Positions 23,101 through 35,599 of a stretch of 64,000 nucleotides of DNA are shown piece by piece. The position numbers and the translations under genes are program-made. The notes under the pieces are model-generated. The model was not told the origin of the DNA. It made no database searches and saw nothing but the letters and a program-made list of their open reading frames with translations. The stretch comes from Chaetorhynchus papuensis (lineage: Eukaryota > Chordata > Aves > Passeriformes > Rhipiduridae), in assembly GCA_013396525.1 (NCBI GenBank), contig VWYX01000203.1, positions 62,001 to 126,000 on the forward strand, given 5' to 3'. How positions within the stretch are numbered: the first letter of the stretch is position 1; each line of letters begins with the position of its first letter.

Positions 23101-26100
23101 CACTCGCTGGTAGCTGAAGATACAGATAGAAAGATGGTACTGTAAATATGAATTATGTGAATCATATGGTTAGACCCTTGTGGAAAAAAAAAAAAAATAA
23201 AAGGGGAGTTGAGAAATGGCTGACTCCATACCTGACCAATTACAGCTTGCATGGTCCCTGTGTCCTGCTGAGCTGAAAGATCGCAATCCATCATATGTAG
23301 TCTTTGAAAAGGAGAATGGGGGTTTCTGGCATGCATCTGTCAATCAACTTCTGCACTCACAACCATCACCAAAAGCAAGGGAAAAAAGTCAAGCTGCTCC
23401 ACCAAATAGGATGAAATAGTCATGTGACCTTCAGCACACTCACACACATACATACTTCCATAGAACGTATGAATTTTCTGCAGATATGAAATGACATTGA
23501 CAAATATCCAATACCAAGTAAATAAAGTGAGACAAACAGCTATTCACCAAAGAGAAAACACTTGCTGTAATCTTCAGCCTAAAGATTTAATATACCTAAA
23601 AGGTATTTTAAACTGAGTGTTTTCTTTGGTGCCTAAACTTTTCAGATAAGGTGATATGATTTTATATATGCAGACAGTGGTCAGAACTTTAACCCCTCGC
23701 ATCCTCTTGCAGCCTCTATTTTTATTCCCCCCCTTCTTTATGGCTTTTTGAGTTCTTTATTTTTTTTTCTTTAAGTTTCTTTTGTGTCAAAGTGAAGTGG
23801 CTTGTGTTGCCTTCTTTGGATTTGCAGAGATTATGAGAACTCGATAGAAAAAAATTGCTTACAGGAAAAAAAGGAGCAGGGGCTGAGAAACCTGTGTCTG
23901 TACTCACAAGTCAAAACACCTCACTGCTTTACTCCACCAGAAGTCAAATGTTTTCTTTACTAGAAATATATATTTAGGTATTAGTTTATGCAAGCTGTGA
24001 TGAGCACTCAAAATATTAAATATTCAGACTATGTAAATCCTACTTACAGAATCCTTTCCATTTTGAAGGTTAGCAGAGTTTTGGTTCATTCACTGCTCCA
24101 CTGAACTGACATAAAATGTTGTTACTTAGGAAGGCAAACATTACCATTTCTTTCAAATGGAAGCAGTTTGTTTCATGTATCTCCCCCTCTGAGTTAAGAT
24201 TTGCAAGAATTTCCAAGACTATTTTTTATTCTTGTCAAAATATATCAGCCACTTGTCTCCAAAAACTGAGTGTCCTGAACGACACACTGCAGCATTGATT
24301 GCTGATATGTTATTGGCCAGTGATTGCTGAAGGGTGACATTAATGTAACCTCGTATCACTTTAACCCTTTGAAGATCAATACAGTCCTCTGGCAATATAG
24401 TAGAATAACTGCCCATATACTTTTTGCTATATTACAGCTTCATATAAATATTAGTGCATCTTTATGTCCTCCTCAAATTGGATTTCAGTTACTAGTGCAA
24501 ACAACACACTTAACAAAGAATATCAGAAGAAAAAAATGCAGAAAAAAAAAGCAGTCTAGTCTCTAAGCTTAACCTAACACACCTTTTGCATTTCAATAAG
24601 TTTCTGGCAATATTTTGACATTATTATTTCATTTTTAAAGGCATTGAAAATAGTAATCTTAGCTGTTATAGTCAAAGAAATGTGAGAATATCAACAATAT
24701 TCCAATTGTAGGCACTTGCCAGTCTAATATTTCCTACCATATAATTATAGGATTCAACATCCAGAAGTGTTTGGAATATGATGGAGTGCATGTATATGTG
24801 TATGTGTGTATAAATATATATGTATGTGCATACGCATGCAAGTATAGAACAGATTAAATGTATGTTGAGGGAGTGAGATAGGCAGGGAATATCCAGCTTA
24901 CTTTGCATTCTCTGAGTTTTTATAATACAATTTTTTTTTAAATGTTAAGAAAAAACTTAAGAAAGGAAATCTTGATACATATTTAAAAAATTAGAAATAA
25001 GAACAATTCACATGTAGATGCATGGGGACCCAGCAGTGTTCCTAGGATAACAAAATATTTTAGCATAACAAATTTTTCAAATCAAGCATTTTTAGAAAGA
25101 TATACAATATTAACAATGAAACATTGCCTCTGGGAGGAGGAAGGAGTACTTGAAATGTTGTTTCCGACATCTGCTATGCATTTCATTTATAAACATAATT
25201 AAAATGCACCATTTGGGCTGAAATCTTATCTGCTTCTTACTCATGAAAGAAAATACACTGAACTAATACCTTGGGCTGCCTTCTGGTCAGCTGAGAATTT
25301 GCTGCGGTCTCATCCTCCAGGACAATTCTATGGAAAAACCAGGCTGTATTGTGAAGGCCATAATCAACATCCATATCATCGCAAGCAATTCAAAATACAA
25401 CTGGTAAGTGGGCCAGTGAGTAGAGGAGATTGCCTCAGCTGTCTCCAGGAAAGCAGACACGCTGAAGTCAAATACTGCACATGAATTTGAAAGGAAAGTT
25501 AAGGATGTCTATTTTATAGTTTTTCTTTAGGAGGTGCTTTTCTGCAGTGAGTATGTACAAACACCTTTCAAATTCCTTTAACTCATTTAAGTAAAAAAAC
25601 CTGGCAATTACACTGCGGGGTTTTTATTAGCAGAGACACTGACATAAACATTTGTTGCAGAACACAAATAAGCCCAGCATTGTATGCACACAAGTCTGCT
25701 GCACCCTTACACCCCAACAAACCAACCAGTGGCTTGCACACAACACTGGCAGAGCTGCAAGAGCTCCCTCCTCCCAAAGTGAGATATATGCTACCTTCTT
25801 TTTACCATAATTAACCTACGCTTCCAGAAAATGCCAGTCTACTCTCTAAAATGTAAAACAACATCCCTGCAGCTAATGCATCTGCATAAATTTCAGCATC
25901 ATTGTTAATCCAAACAGCTGCAAGAGCCTCCTCTGCTACTGCTGGAGCTGCCCTTACCTCTGAGGAACTGGAGACCTTTTCCCTCAGCCAAATCTACCTG
26001 ATCCTGTCTATAGGGGCTGCACAACTGGTCCCTGAGCAGTTTCATCTTTGCTTCTCATCCCTCAGGCCTTCCACTGGCCATCTCTTAAAAGGTGTTTGGT

Positions 26101-28686
26101 CCTGTTTTGTTACTCTGAGGACTTATCTCCCCAACATCTCCCACTCCCCCAGTCCCTCCCCTGAAAATACACACTTCCTTTGCTGCTTGAAAGGTGATTT
26201 AGCTCTCCTGTCAGCAGTCAAAAAGGTGAGGGAGAAAGATAGTGCCTAATCTGCCACAGGGCAGACTCAGGTGGAGAGCAGGGTGCAAAGGGGAACTTGA
26301 CTTGCCAAGTTCACTCTAGCACGAGCATCTTGAGGAAAATTATTGAAGGACAGAATGACAAATACTGCTTACCAACCAGCTGTGCTGTATCTCCAACAGA
26401 GACCTTCTGATCTCCTTTGAAACTTTTTATCCATGGCTCTCCCTCAGCATACCTGAGAGGAAAATAGTTATGGAGTCAGAGCAGCTATGCCTTCCTATAT
26501 GCATGCCCCTTCAGCACCTGTCACAAAGGGCCAGGTTTGCATTGCTGTAGCTAAGGTCACTGAGAGAGGACTTACACAGGGAGAAGGCTGATCTATCACC
26601 TAATCTGTGACAGTGCAAATTCAAAGTGGTACAAAGCGTGTGTTTTGAGTTGCACACTGGATTTCTGGCAGCCAAGGAAAGTGTAACACTGAATACTTTT
26701 AACTGCAGTAGATTTCCCTGTTTAATTGAAACAATTACAAAAAAAAAGAAGTGGTACTCCTGAATAGAATAATGTGCTTGATTTTACATCACAGATACAC
26801 AGCTAATAACTTGTGAATAGAGTATTACTGTATAAAATAATTTCTCTTCTGCCTTCCAGGAGAATATATGTCTTCTGGGTGGCAAAAACTAGTATTTAGA
26901 ATTATACAGAAATGCAAAACCCAATTACTTCATAGCTAAAATGTGTTAAAACACATGGTCATTTTTTAATGCTCATTATTTACGATTGTCTATGTTTCCT
27001 TTGTTCATGAACTAGAAGCCTTGTGATCAACAGAGCCCGGGGGTTTACTAAAATGCCTTTAGGCACTTGTTCACATGCCACAGCAGAACTTGCAGCAGAT
27101 TTAGTGAATTGAGCGAGATATTCCTGCTTCTTACAGCATTGGTACACTAGGGGGACTCTTTTTCCTCTTTTCTCGAGTGACAGATGCAGGGCACTGTCAG
27201 AGCAAGCTGTTGTACCTCACACTACAGGCCCTTTACTCACTACTTAAACACGGAAGACCCAGTCTTGCACTCTTTGAAAATTAACAAATCCAGTTCTAAA
27301 CTGTTAAGGACTCTTTCTGTCTCTCTCACTCTCTATATCCATCTCTGCCAAACAGACGCTATATGGCATTTTGCATCTTCATTTTCCTGGATATGTGAGT
27401 GGAGCTTCTGTATGAGTAAACCTGCTGAATTTTGCTAATTCCAAAATAATTGTTTTGTATTAAGAGACAGTAATGAATTACAGTTCCTCCCTCTGCAAGC
27501 CGATTTTGGCCAATCGTTTTTAAGTTTCAAAGGGAATTTTGCTACTAGGAAAACCTCTGACACTTCTAATTTCTCCTCCTCCAGATTTCATTAGTGTATA
27601 ATTTCTGGGTTTCTCCCATTGCCCCAGAGCTCCATTTTTCAAAAACCAAGCTACTGGGACATACTCACTCACTTCAAGAATGGCACTTCTTTCCCTTCCT
27701 ATATCATATAACGGAAATTCAGGAAAAGCTTTTTCTGTGCCTAAGTTGCTAGAACAAGGCATAATCTACATTATACTCATTTCTGTACAGCCAGTGAGAT
27801 GGCTTTCCCTCAGTGCTTATCCTTCACTGTCTAAAGAAAACATCTGCAAAAACTTTCTTTTTCTTGTTATTGTAGAGAAAAGGTACTTGCTGTAACGCTT
27901 CGTATCTTTGGGAAGGTAGGAATAACTTCTCCCCCTTTCCTTCTAGATCTAAGAAGCTGGTTTGATTGAACTTATTTTTGTGTTTCAGGAAGGAGAATTG
28001 ATCAACAGATCTTACAGTTTCCTGATTCAACTAGAATTTATATAAAATGAAAATCTAGGAAATGGGAGTGGAATTCTTTCTCCATAGTAAACTACATAGT
28101 GAAGAGACAGCACCTTCCTCCTCTACTCCTACGTTAAGTGATGGGAGGTGATTACACCAATGATGATGGAATCTAGTTAATCAGAGGACAAGCAAGTCTC
28201 ACACCTCTATCAGGTGAAATGGAATTGTGGAGGAAAAACATGTTGAGAGACAAGATGGATTAGCAAGAAAGGGTGATATTGAGTGGGTAAGGTTTAAAAA
28301 TATGCTACCCAGGTGCCCTCCCAACTACAGCATTCTAATAAAACCACATTCTTCATGTGTCATCGTGTCTTCCACAGTATCTGGCACAATGGGCTTTTTA
28401 AAACCTCTCCTTATTGGATATACCATTGACAATAATGGAGATTTACACCATGTGAAGAACAGACCATATAGGTAAACTAACATCATTCAAGTGAGGCAAA
28501 AAGAGGATTCTTACAGTGAATGGAATCATCTTTTTCCTAAACTTTTGCAAAATCTTTGGCAGGATTTAGAACATGTCAAGGACAGCAGAAACATCAAAAA
28601 TAAGGCTTATATTTCTGTTCATTGAGTAATTTATTAATGAGTCATATCAGTAACTGTGTAACTCTTCAGAGCAGTAATGCTCTTAC
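20157..28686. other. Gene-free AT-rich region
   Basis: About 8.5 kb with no recognised coding exon or interspersed repeat. It includes the TG/TA simple repeat at 24788-24842 and one exon-like stretch at 25309-25404 discussed under findings. Confidence 0.5.
24788..24842. repeat. Imperfect TG/TA microsatellite
   Basis: An alternating run of catgtatatgtgtatgtgtg and ataaatatatatgtatgtgc type. The minus-strand frame through it (24672-24908) is repeat-derived. Confidence 0.8.
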
Positions 28687-28691
28687 CACAC

Positions 28692-29188
28692 CGTCATGGT
28701 TATAGAGTAAAGGGGTGGAGTTTCTAGCACTGCTTAATTCCATGCCACCCACATCACAGCCGGGACATGGTTTCAGCAGGAGGAACCCAGAGCCAGAAAT
28801 GGAAGGATCATCATCTTTCACTGAGCTCAGGGGAGGGGGTGTGCAGGTTTCAGGGTCAGCCTGGCAGAGCTGGCCCCTCTCTGCCACCAGTGGTCCCTTT
28901 CCTGTTCCTCTGAGTGATGGGTTTTCTGGTTTAGTGCTGAAAGACAGCACCAGCAAGCCTGAGATGCCCCTCCAAGAAAAAGAAAAGGGAGAGAGCAGCA
29001 GTGGCACAGAGTGGAGCCCAGCTGAGTACACTCTTTTATCAATATTGTTGTGGTTATTGTGATTTTTCAGTAAATTGTGATTTCATCTTATAATGTCTCC
29101 TAGTGTTTTCTCCCCTGTCAGAATGGGATGGGGAAAGGGGAGCAGCTTGAATGGGTTTAATTTTCCTGCTGGGTTTTAAAACAGCACA
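28692..29188 (+). mobile_element. Solo ERV LTR (about 497 bp), third family
   Basis: The segment starts CGTCATGGTTATAGAG (a probable TG to CG change at the first dinucleotide). It ends TGGGTTTTAAAACAGCACA. The ends are related as imperfect inverted repeats (CATGGTTAT / TTTTAAAACAG), as is usual for LTRs. A candidate 5-bp duplication CACAC flanks it (28687-28691 and 29189-29193), but the right flank is a CA run, so this is weak. The 3' portion (ttcagtaaattgtgattt, then ctgtcagaatgggatgggga and gagcagcttgaatgggttta) matches what I remember of songbird ERV LTR 3' ends. The frames at 28715-29062 and 28666-29031 lie inside it. Confidence 0.7.
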
Positions 29189-29193
29189 CACAC

Positions 29194-30110
29194 CAACAGG
29201 AAGAGCAGAGAGTTTCAGTGTGTGTGATGATGATTAACTTCTTTTTCACTGATATATTTGCTTTCATTTACTTGAGCTGTAAATTGCTCATCTTGCATAG
29301 GTGCTACTTCCACTTCAACACAACACAATGAAGTGACAGCATCATCAGAGTCAAAAATTAGTGGAGGTGGATGTGACAGAAGGGGTGTGTAGTGCCAGTG
29401 AAAGCACACATTTCCTACATAGTACATATGCCTTAGATCCCCAACTCCTAAGCAGATGCCTCTCTGCCATGGAAAAAAATTTAAAAGCCCAAATAAAATG
29501 ATGTATCCATATACCTGTGCTTCTCTTGCTCCAAGCACTGTAGATGATGCTTGAATATTTCATGTATCAAATAAAGGTACACTATATATAGAGACGTACT
29601 TCCTGGCATTACATTAGGACATGTCTCTGTGAGAAATGTTTGATCTTCTGATAGTCAGTTCACAAAATTTGGTAACAGACTTTATATCCTGCTGTATATT
29701 ACACAGGATCAGGAGAAAAACGTGGTAAGTTAGAGCTACTGAAAGAGCTGCCATGTACTAATTGTTCCTGAGTTTGTTTCATTTATCAGTGAACTGTGCT
29801 ATTTGCTTATGCATAGGGTCAATAAGTGATGACATTTATTATAAATGCAGTTAATAGAAAAACCTATATTTAAGTTTTGCTAATAATTTTTCCTTTAAGA
29901 TGTTTATGACTCTTTGCCAGACTTTTATGCTCAGACACCTGATGAGGATCAGTATGTGGCCTACAGTTTGGCCATTTGTTAACAAGAAGCTTACATGGTG
30001 AGGCAGGATAGGTTCATGGAGGGCAATCAGCTGATGGGTCGATGAATACTTTGACATCCTTTGGCTTAGGAAGTGCCTCAGTTGCAAAATGTTTGAGGAT
30101 GAAGTTACAC
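29194..30110. other. Non-coding spacer
   Basis: No gene or repeat recognised. Frames on both strands (29215-29538, 29851-30087) lack recognisable features. Confidence 0.5.
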
Positions 30111-30470
30111 AGGAAGACTGTCAGGGAGCAGCCTGCTACTCATTGAAGGCAGGCAAGCCAGGAGCTGCTGCTGACCCTGGCACAGCCCATGCCCACATTG
30201 ACAGGGCACCATCCCTCAGGCCCCTGCCCAGACAGGCGGAGCCAGCAGCTAGTAACCTGTTCCAAAAGACCCTCTGATACACAGAGGGAATGAGCCAGGT
30301 CCAGGGGCCAGTCAGGGAGACTAGCAAGAGATACATCTGGAAACAGGCCTGGAGACAGGGCTCTATCATGAATCCCAGGTCCATCCAGGAGTCAGGGCTG
30401 GAGACAAGCTGTGACCTAGGGCTGAGTGGTCCATCCACAAGAGCAGCTCTCTGCGGCTATATATAAAGAT
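30111..30470. other. GC-rich unclassified segment with TATA-like motif
   Basis: This segment is clearly GC-richer than its surroundings. It contains the 10-mer GGTCCATCCA twice (about 30379 and 30429) and ends with TATATATAAAG at 30458-30468. A GC-rich block followed by a TATA box resembles an LTR U3 region, and an assembly gap follows 325 bp later. I do not recognise the family. No TG...CA termini with a duplication could be placed. Confidence 0.35.
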
Positions 30471-30792
30471 TCTTCAAATGAGCAGACATGTTCTGGCAGC
30501 TTTCTGCACTCATAGCACCAGTTCTGCAAAGTCATTACCATGTGTGTGCTCGAAGACATTTTTTCATATTTTCATCCAATAATTAAAAAGAAAAATAAGT
30601 TTCTTTGTGTACGAATGATATCATTAATCACTTCATCACACTGACAATCACAGGTGGTTTCAAGTGGGCATATAAAAAGCAAACTCTTCAGTCCTTCTTG
30701 GTATCTCTCCTCCAGGCAGCTAGGGCCTCTAATGAGCAGCAGTTGCATTTTAGTGTCTGATGCCCACCTGTCCAGCCAGCTCCTTATCCCTG

Positions 30793-31527
30793 NNNNNNNN
30801 NNNNNNNNNNNNNNNNNNNNNNNNNNNNNNNNNNNNNNNNNNNNNNNNNNNNNNNNNNNNNNNNNNNNNNNNNNNNNNNNNNNNNNNNNNNNNNNNNNNN
30901 NNNNNNNNNNNNNNNNNNNNNNNNNNNNNNNNNNNNNNNNNNNNNNNNNNNNNNNNNNNNNNNNNNNNNNNNNNNNNNNNNNNNNNNNNNNNNNNNNNNN
31001 NNNNNNNNNNNNNNNNNNNNNNNNNNNNNNNNNNNNNNNNNNNNNNNNNNNNNNNNNNNNNNNNNNNNNNNNNNNNNNNNNNNNNNNNNNNNNNNNNNNN
31101 NNNNNNNNNNNNNNNNNNNNNNNNNNNNNNNNNNNNNNNNNNNNNNNNNNNNNNNNNNNNNNNNNNNNNNNNNNNNNNNNNNNNNNNNNNNNNNNNNNNN
31201 NNNNNNNNNNNNNNNNNNNNNNNNNNNNNNNNNNNNNNNNNNNNNNNNNNNNNNNNNNNNNNNNNNNNNNNNNNNNNNNNNNNNNNNNNNNNNNNNNNNN
31301 NNNNNNNNNNNNNNNNNNNNNNNNNNNNNNNNNNNNNNNNNNNNNNNNNNNNNNNNNNNNNNNNNNNNNNNNNNNNNNNNNNNNNNNNNNNNNNNNNNNN
31401 NNNNNNNNNNNNNNNNNNNNNNNNNNNNNNNNNNNNNNNNNNNNNNNNNNNNNNNNNNNNNNNNNNNNNNNNNNNNNNNNNNNNNNNNNNNNNNNNNNNN
31501 NNNNNNNNNNNNNNNNNNNNNNNNNNN
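30793..31527. other. Assembly gap (735 N)
   Basis: The bases are N. The long frames drawn across it on both strands are artefacts of translating N. The gap lies between a GC-rich repeat-like segment and an old CR1 fragment, consistent with a repeat that did not assemble. Confidence 1.
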
Positions 31528-31639
31528 ACATTGGAGGAGGCAAATGCTCCTGGAGGCGTGAGTAGATCACAGGGTGACAGTGAGCCATGAATGGGATACA
31601 GGCAAAAGTACTCCTGTGTGTCAGACAGGAAAGGCAACC

Positions 31640-31805
31640 ATTGTGTAAAGCCCTAGTGAGAACTCACCTGAACCACTGTGGAGATTTCTCATTCCTCAAG
31701 TTCTAAAAAGACAAATTCCACCTGGAATGAATGCAGACAAAGACTAAGCCGATGATTTATGGGCATGGAGCGCCTACAGAAGAAAGATGATGACTGGAAG
31801 GAGCA
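31640..31805 (+). mobile_element. Old, divergent CR1 fragment
   Basis: The stretch from ccctagtgagaactcacctg through tcattcctcaagttctaaaa to cagaagaaagatgatgactg follows the order of the CR1 segment that encodes LVRPHLEYC through YEERL, with many substitutions. It is much more diverged than the other copies, so it is an ancient insertion, possibly continuing into the gap. Confidence 0.6.
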
Positions 31806-32870
31806 ATACAAAGGCATATAGGGTTGACACCACCTTCAAGAAAGGGATCAAGAATAAAGAACAAAGGAGGAGAAGAGATATTCAAGTGCAAGGAAAAATA
31901 TGGTAAAGAACACAAAAACATTCGGGACCTCTTTCTAAAAAGGCAACCTCACCATAAAAAGTGCACTAGCAAGTGTCCCTTGATGCATTGGTGAGGAATA
32001 GTGGTGAAACCACACATGCTCTTTACATCCCTGCTAAGTTCATGCAGAGGGAACAAAAACTCTCTCTTTCATCTCTGGCATCACCACAACCAAAAGAATG
32101 TCTTTGGTGTAAATGCCCTTATTCACACAGTCTGAAGGTACACACCAATTTTGGCACCAACGTACAAAATTACAATAATAGTACCTCCCTTAGTCTTTCA
32201 GTACTCCAGCTACTAAATCTTAAAAAGGAGACTTGACAAGGCTTTAGATAAGACCTGAACACCTTCCCATATATGGACGTAAGCAAATATCTCTCAGAAA
32301 GGTTAAAGTGAGTGTTGCCTAGAATCAAAAGACAAAAACTTTCCAAACAATATTGACTGGTAAGATAAAAAGCAATTCTTTAAGGAAAGCTTTCATGTGC
32401 ACAAATATGGCTATGCGCACACGTGATACACGATTTTTACAATTTTTATAAGATTAATTAATTAGTACATCTAGCAGGTACATCCAATGGGAGATCAATT
32501 GCCCCAGTAATCTCTGGGTTATTGGGTTGCTCTGCCTCTTGGAGTTGGTCCAGGTGTTCTTTGCCCTATATCTTCTTGTGTCTCTCAAATTCTGGTGAAA
32601 AACAAGATGTCCTTGACAGAAATTGTCTTATTGAGAATAAGACTAAACAGAATTTCAAGAATGTGTTAGAAAGGGTTAGCTTATTGTTCTAAAATATGAG
32701 AGAGGGCATGAAAAATACTAGAAAGTATACAACTATATATTAAAAGTCTGTAAAGCAACAAATATATGAAAAAAGTTAAAAATCTTTAGGCATCCTGAGA
32801 AATGAGCTCTAAAAGTTTTATGCCATTACTGAAGTGTGCTTTGTATCCCATGTAAACCCAGCCAATGGAT
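31806..32870. other. Non-coding spacer
   Basis: No gene or transposon recognised. The frame at 31973-32236 (87 codons) has no familiar motif. Confidence 0.5.
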
Positions 32871-32875
32871 GTGTT

Positions 32876-33594
32876 TGTTATCAATCAAATGGGAGCTTCA
32901 GACAAGCCCTGCCTTAACCTCAGATTTTTAGCAGCAGCTTAAATTTAGGTGGCCTGCACCGAAAATCACCCCAGCCTGCAAGTTGTAAGGATAGCAGACC
33001 AGGTCTATTATAAAATGAGTTATTTATTGAATAAATGGGAGATAACAGACAAAAGGCCTTAAACGGAGTTACTTACTACACATTATAAAACAAAGTACTA
33101 GTAGATTACATACAAGAGTGCATGACATTAAGGTACCTATATTAAAGCTAACAAAGAAATAGTACAGATTAGGAGTCACTGTAACTTACCACGGAATTGA
33201 CAATAGTGTACACAGAGTCTTTTCACTCAACCCTCAAGAGAGTAACCACGAAGTAGGCATCCCAACTCTGGGGGAAAGCCCCACGCATTTCCAGGGAATG
33301 TGCAGAAGACTTCTGCTTTGTGAAAGTTTGGTGTAGCTTTTATAGTTTGTAAAGTGAAGTGTCTGTCAGTCAAAAATGCCAGCTTATCTCTCCACGTCTT
33401 CCACAGCAAGATGAGCTGAAATCATTACTCCCATGGTGCCGAAATATCTCACTATAAGACAAGCTATCCTGATTGAGTTATTTCACCAATTAGCAAGCTC
33501 ATGTGAAGCTCATTTGAGGGCAAGATGTCCTGAGTTATTTCTCCAGCTAACAAGGAACAGATAAGCTCTTGGAGGGGTGAGATGCCCTGCTACA
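32876..33594 (-). mobile_element. Complete solo ERV LTR (719 bp) with perfect 5-bp TSD
   Basis: On the + strand the element starts TGTTATCAATCAAATGGGAG and ends ATGCCCTGCTACA. It is flanked by identical GTGTT at 32871-32875 and 33595-33599. The reverse strand carries AATAAA within the block around 33022-33034, which places the R region and gives minus orientation. The middle contains a stretch I remember from avian ERVL-type LTRs (ctcaaccctcaagagagtaa, gaaagccccacgcatttcca). No internal retroviral sequence is present. It is a different family from the LTRs at 1835, 6775 and 28692. Confidence 0.85.
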
Positions 33595-33599
33595 GTGTT

Positions 33600-34204
33600 T
33601 AACAGAGGAGTTGCACATCCTGGTTTCAGTGAGACAAGTGGATGTGACTACAATAACAACAATGAACCATTTTCACAGTTTGGAAGTCATGTTTGCCTGA
33701 CTGTGCTTTGGGCAGAGATCCAAATGTTTAAGATCTAAAAATGACCGATCTTTTCATCACACCGGTGTCACCTCTGTTCACTTGTTTTCCAAAGTGTCTG
33801 TTTCCCTGGTGGTCTTACGTCACTGTCCATCTCAGCTTATGGCTCTGGTTACACTTTGGCTTTCCTCTGGGCTGCAGCTGCTGAAATCACCCCACTTATG
33901 CCCCAGGAAAAGGTTTGTATCCAGACAGATCAAGTCCCTGGTCCTCCTCATTGTGGGACCTCACAGACATTAGCTCTTGCACAGAGGGAGACAGCTGATA
34001 GAGGTGGTGTCTGGGCTGTGGGGTTGGATTCTGCCACTGCCTGAGAGAGGAGTAACAGCACAAGGTTGGTCCTTGGAAGCTGAGCAGAGGAGGACATGTC
34101 ATGAATACCTGGAAGCTGTGTCCAGTATATGACCCCCAAGGGCAGGGGCAGATTCATGGACACAGGGACTGCCTCAGGGCCAGCAGTTCAAAGGCCTTCC
34201 TCTG
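33600..34204. other. Non-coding spacer, mixed composition
   Basis: Becomes GC-richer from about 33780. No exon could be defined: frames at 33782-33973, 33856-34044, 33896-34102 and 33948-34163 overlap on both strands and none has a recognisable domain. Confidence 0.45.
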
Positions 34205-34738
34205 AAGGCCTAATATTGTGTTCAGTTTTGGGCCTCTCACTACAAGAAAGGTATTGAGGCACTGGAGTGAGTCCAGAGAAGGTCAACAAAGCTGGTGAAG
34301 GGTTTGGAGCATATGTCTTATGCAGAGCAGCTGAGGGAGCTGGGGTTGCTTAGCCTGGAGAAAAGGAGGCTCAGAGGGACCTTATCCCTCTCTAAAACAG
34401 CCTGAAAGGAGGTTATAGACGGGTGAGGGTCAATCTCTTCTCCCAGGTAACAAGTGACAAGATGGGAGAAAATCATCTCAAGTTGCACCAGGGGAGATTT
34501 AGATTAGATATTAGGAAACTTTTTTTCACTGAAAGGGTTTTAAAATATTGAAACAGACTGCCCAAGAGAGTGGAGATGTCACCATCCCTAAAGTGTTCAA
34601 AATATATGTAGCTATGACATATGAGGACATGGTTTAATGGGGAACATGGTGGTGGTGTTGGGTTGATGGCTAGACTTGATGATCTTAAAGGTCTTTTCCA
34701 ACTTTAACTATTCTTTGGTTCTATGATTCTATGAAGGA
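34205..34738 (+). mobile_element. CR1 LINE 3' end, 5'-truncated
   Basis: Begins in the CR1 ORF2 C-terminal coding sequence, equivalent to the QFWA...RVQRR region (gagtccagagaaggtcaaca). It runs through gagggagctggggttgctta, the loop around the HWN.LP block, and ends in the standard CR1 tail: cttgatgatcttaaaggtct, then ttctatgattctatga at about 34722-34737. Stops and indels interrupt the coding sense. Its 3' tail is better preserved than that of the copy at 4662. Confidence 0.92.
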
Positions 34739-35599
34739 TGCTGGACAGAGGTGTGGTGGGCAGGGCTTTAGTTAGTGGGGCTGCACATGGGGACTCCTAT
34801 GTCCCACTCACAGAGCTGGCCCAGGGTCAGCTCAAAGACATCCAAGAGAAAGTCCTTAAGGAGCTACTGTAATTACTTGGTGGGGCTGAGGGGAGCTGGA
34901 TGAGGTTGCTGAAGGTTCTCTGCTGCAAGGCCAGCTCCTAGTGGGGCCATGCTCAAAACCCATTGGATAGATGGAAATCCTGCTTCAGACTTCAGGGGAC
35001 AGATGCCAGCTTCTCAAGAGATGAGAAGGAGCACCAATCCAAGTGTTAAAACCAAGGAAATGCCTTCAGGAGGAACACTTCAGGAGCACTGCAGAGCATT
35101 CTATCTTCATCCCCTGTGAAGCCAGGGGCAGCAGCCATAAGAAATGAGATGCAGAGATGTTGGCAGGATCCCAGTGCTTTGGAATACCCACTGGTGCCCT
35201 GCCAGGCACAGGAAAGATTTGTGCCCCTAAAGTTGATCAGACCGGTGACATGTGGCCACTCCCAGAAGCCCCTGAGATGGCTCCAGGTAGGGTAGAATAG
35301 GGCTTGGGCATCTTCTGGAAGGCAGGGCCAGCCTAGGGAGGAGTAGACAGGTCTTTCTCACATTGTCTGAGAATAGCTGATGGCCAGTGCTGGGGTCAGG
35401 GAGGAATCTTCTTCCAAGGCAGTTTTGCATTCCTCTGAAGCATTGAGGTTGATCACTGCTGAGAGCTCCTCTGTTTCACTTTTTGTACATGTTTGGTCCC
35501 CTTGGCAGTCTCTGCTGCTCATGCCACATGAAGATGGCTGTCATGCCCTGCATCTGGGGGGAGAAAGGCTTTCTTTTACCACACGGTGGGCTGCAAGTG
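34739..35599. other. Non-coding, moderately GC-rich
   Basis: No gene recognised. It may belong to the same GC-rich, repeat-like block as 35600-36840. Confidence 0.45.

Noticed and set aside
30572..31637. Frames of 276-338 codons on both strands
   Set aside because: They are mostly translated N from the assembly gap; the true sequence at either end has no recognisable domain.
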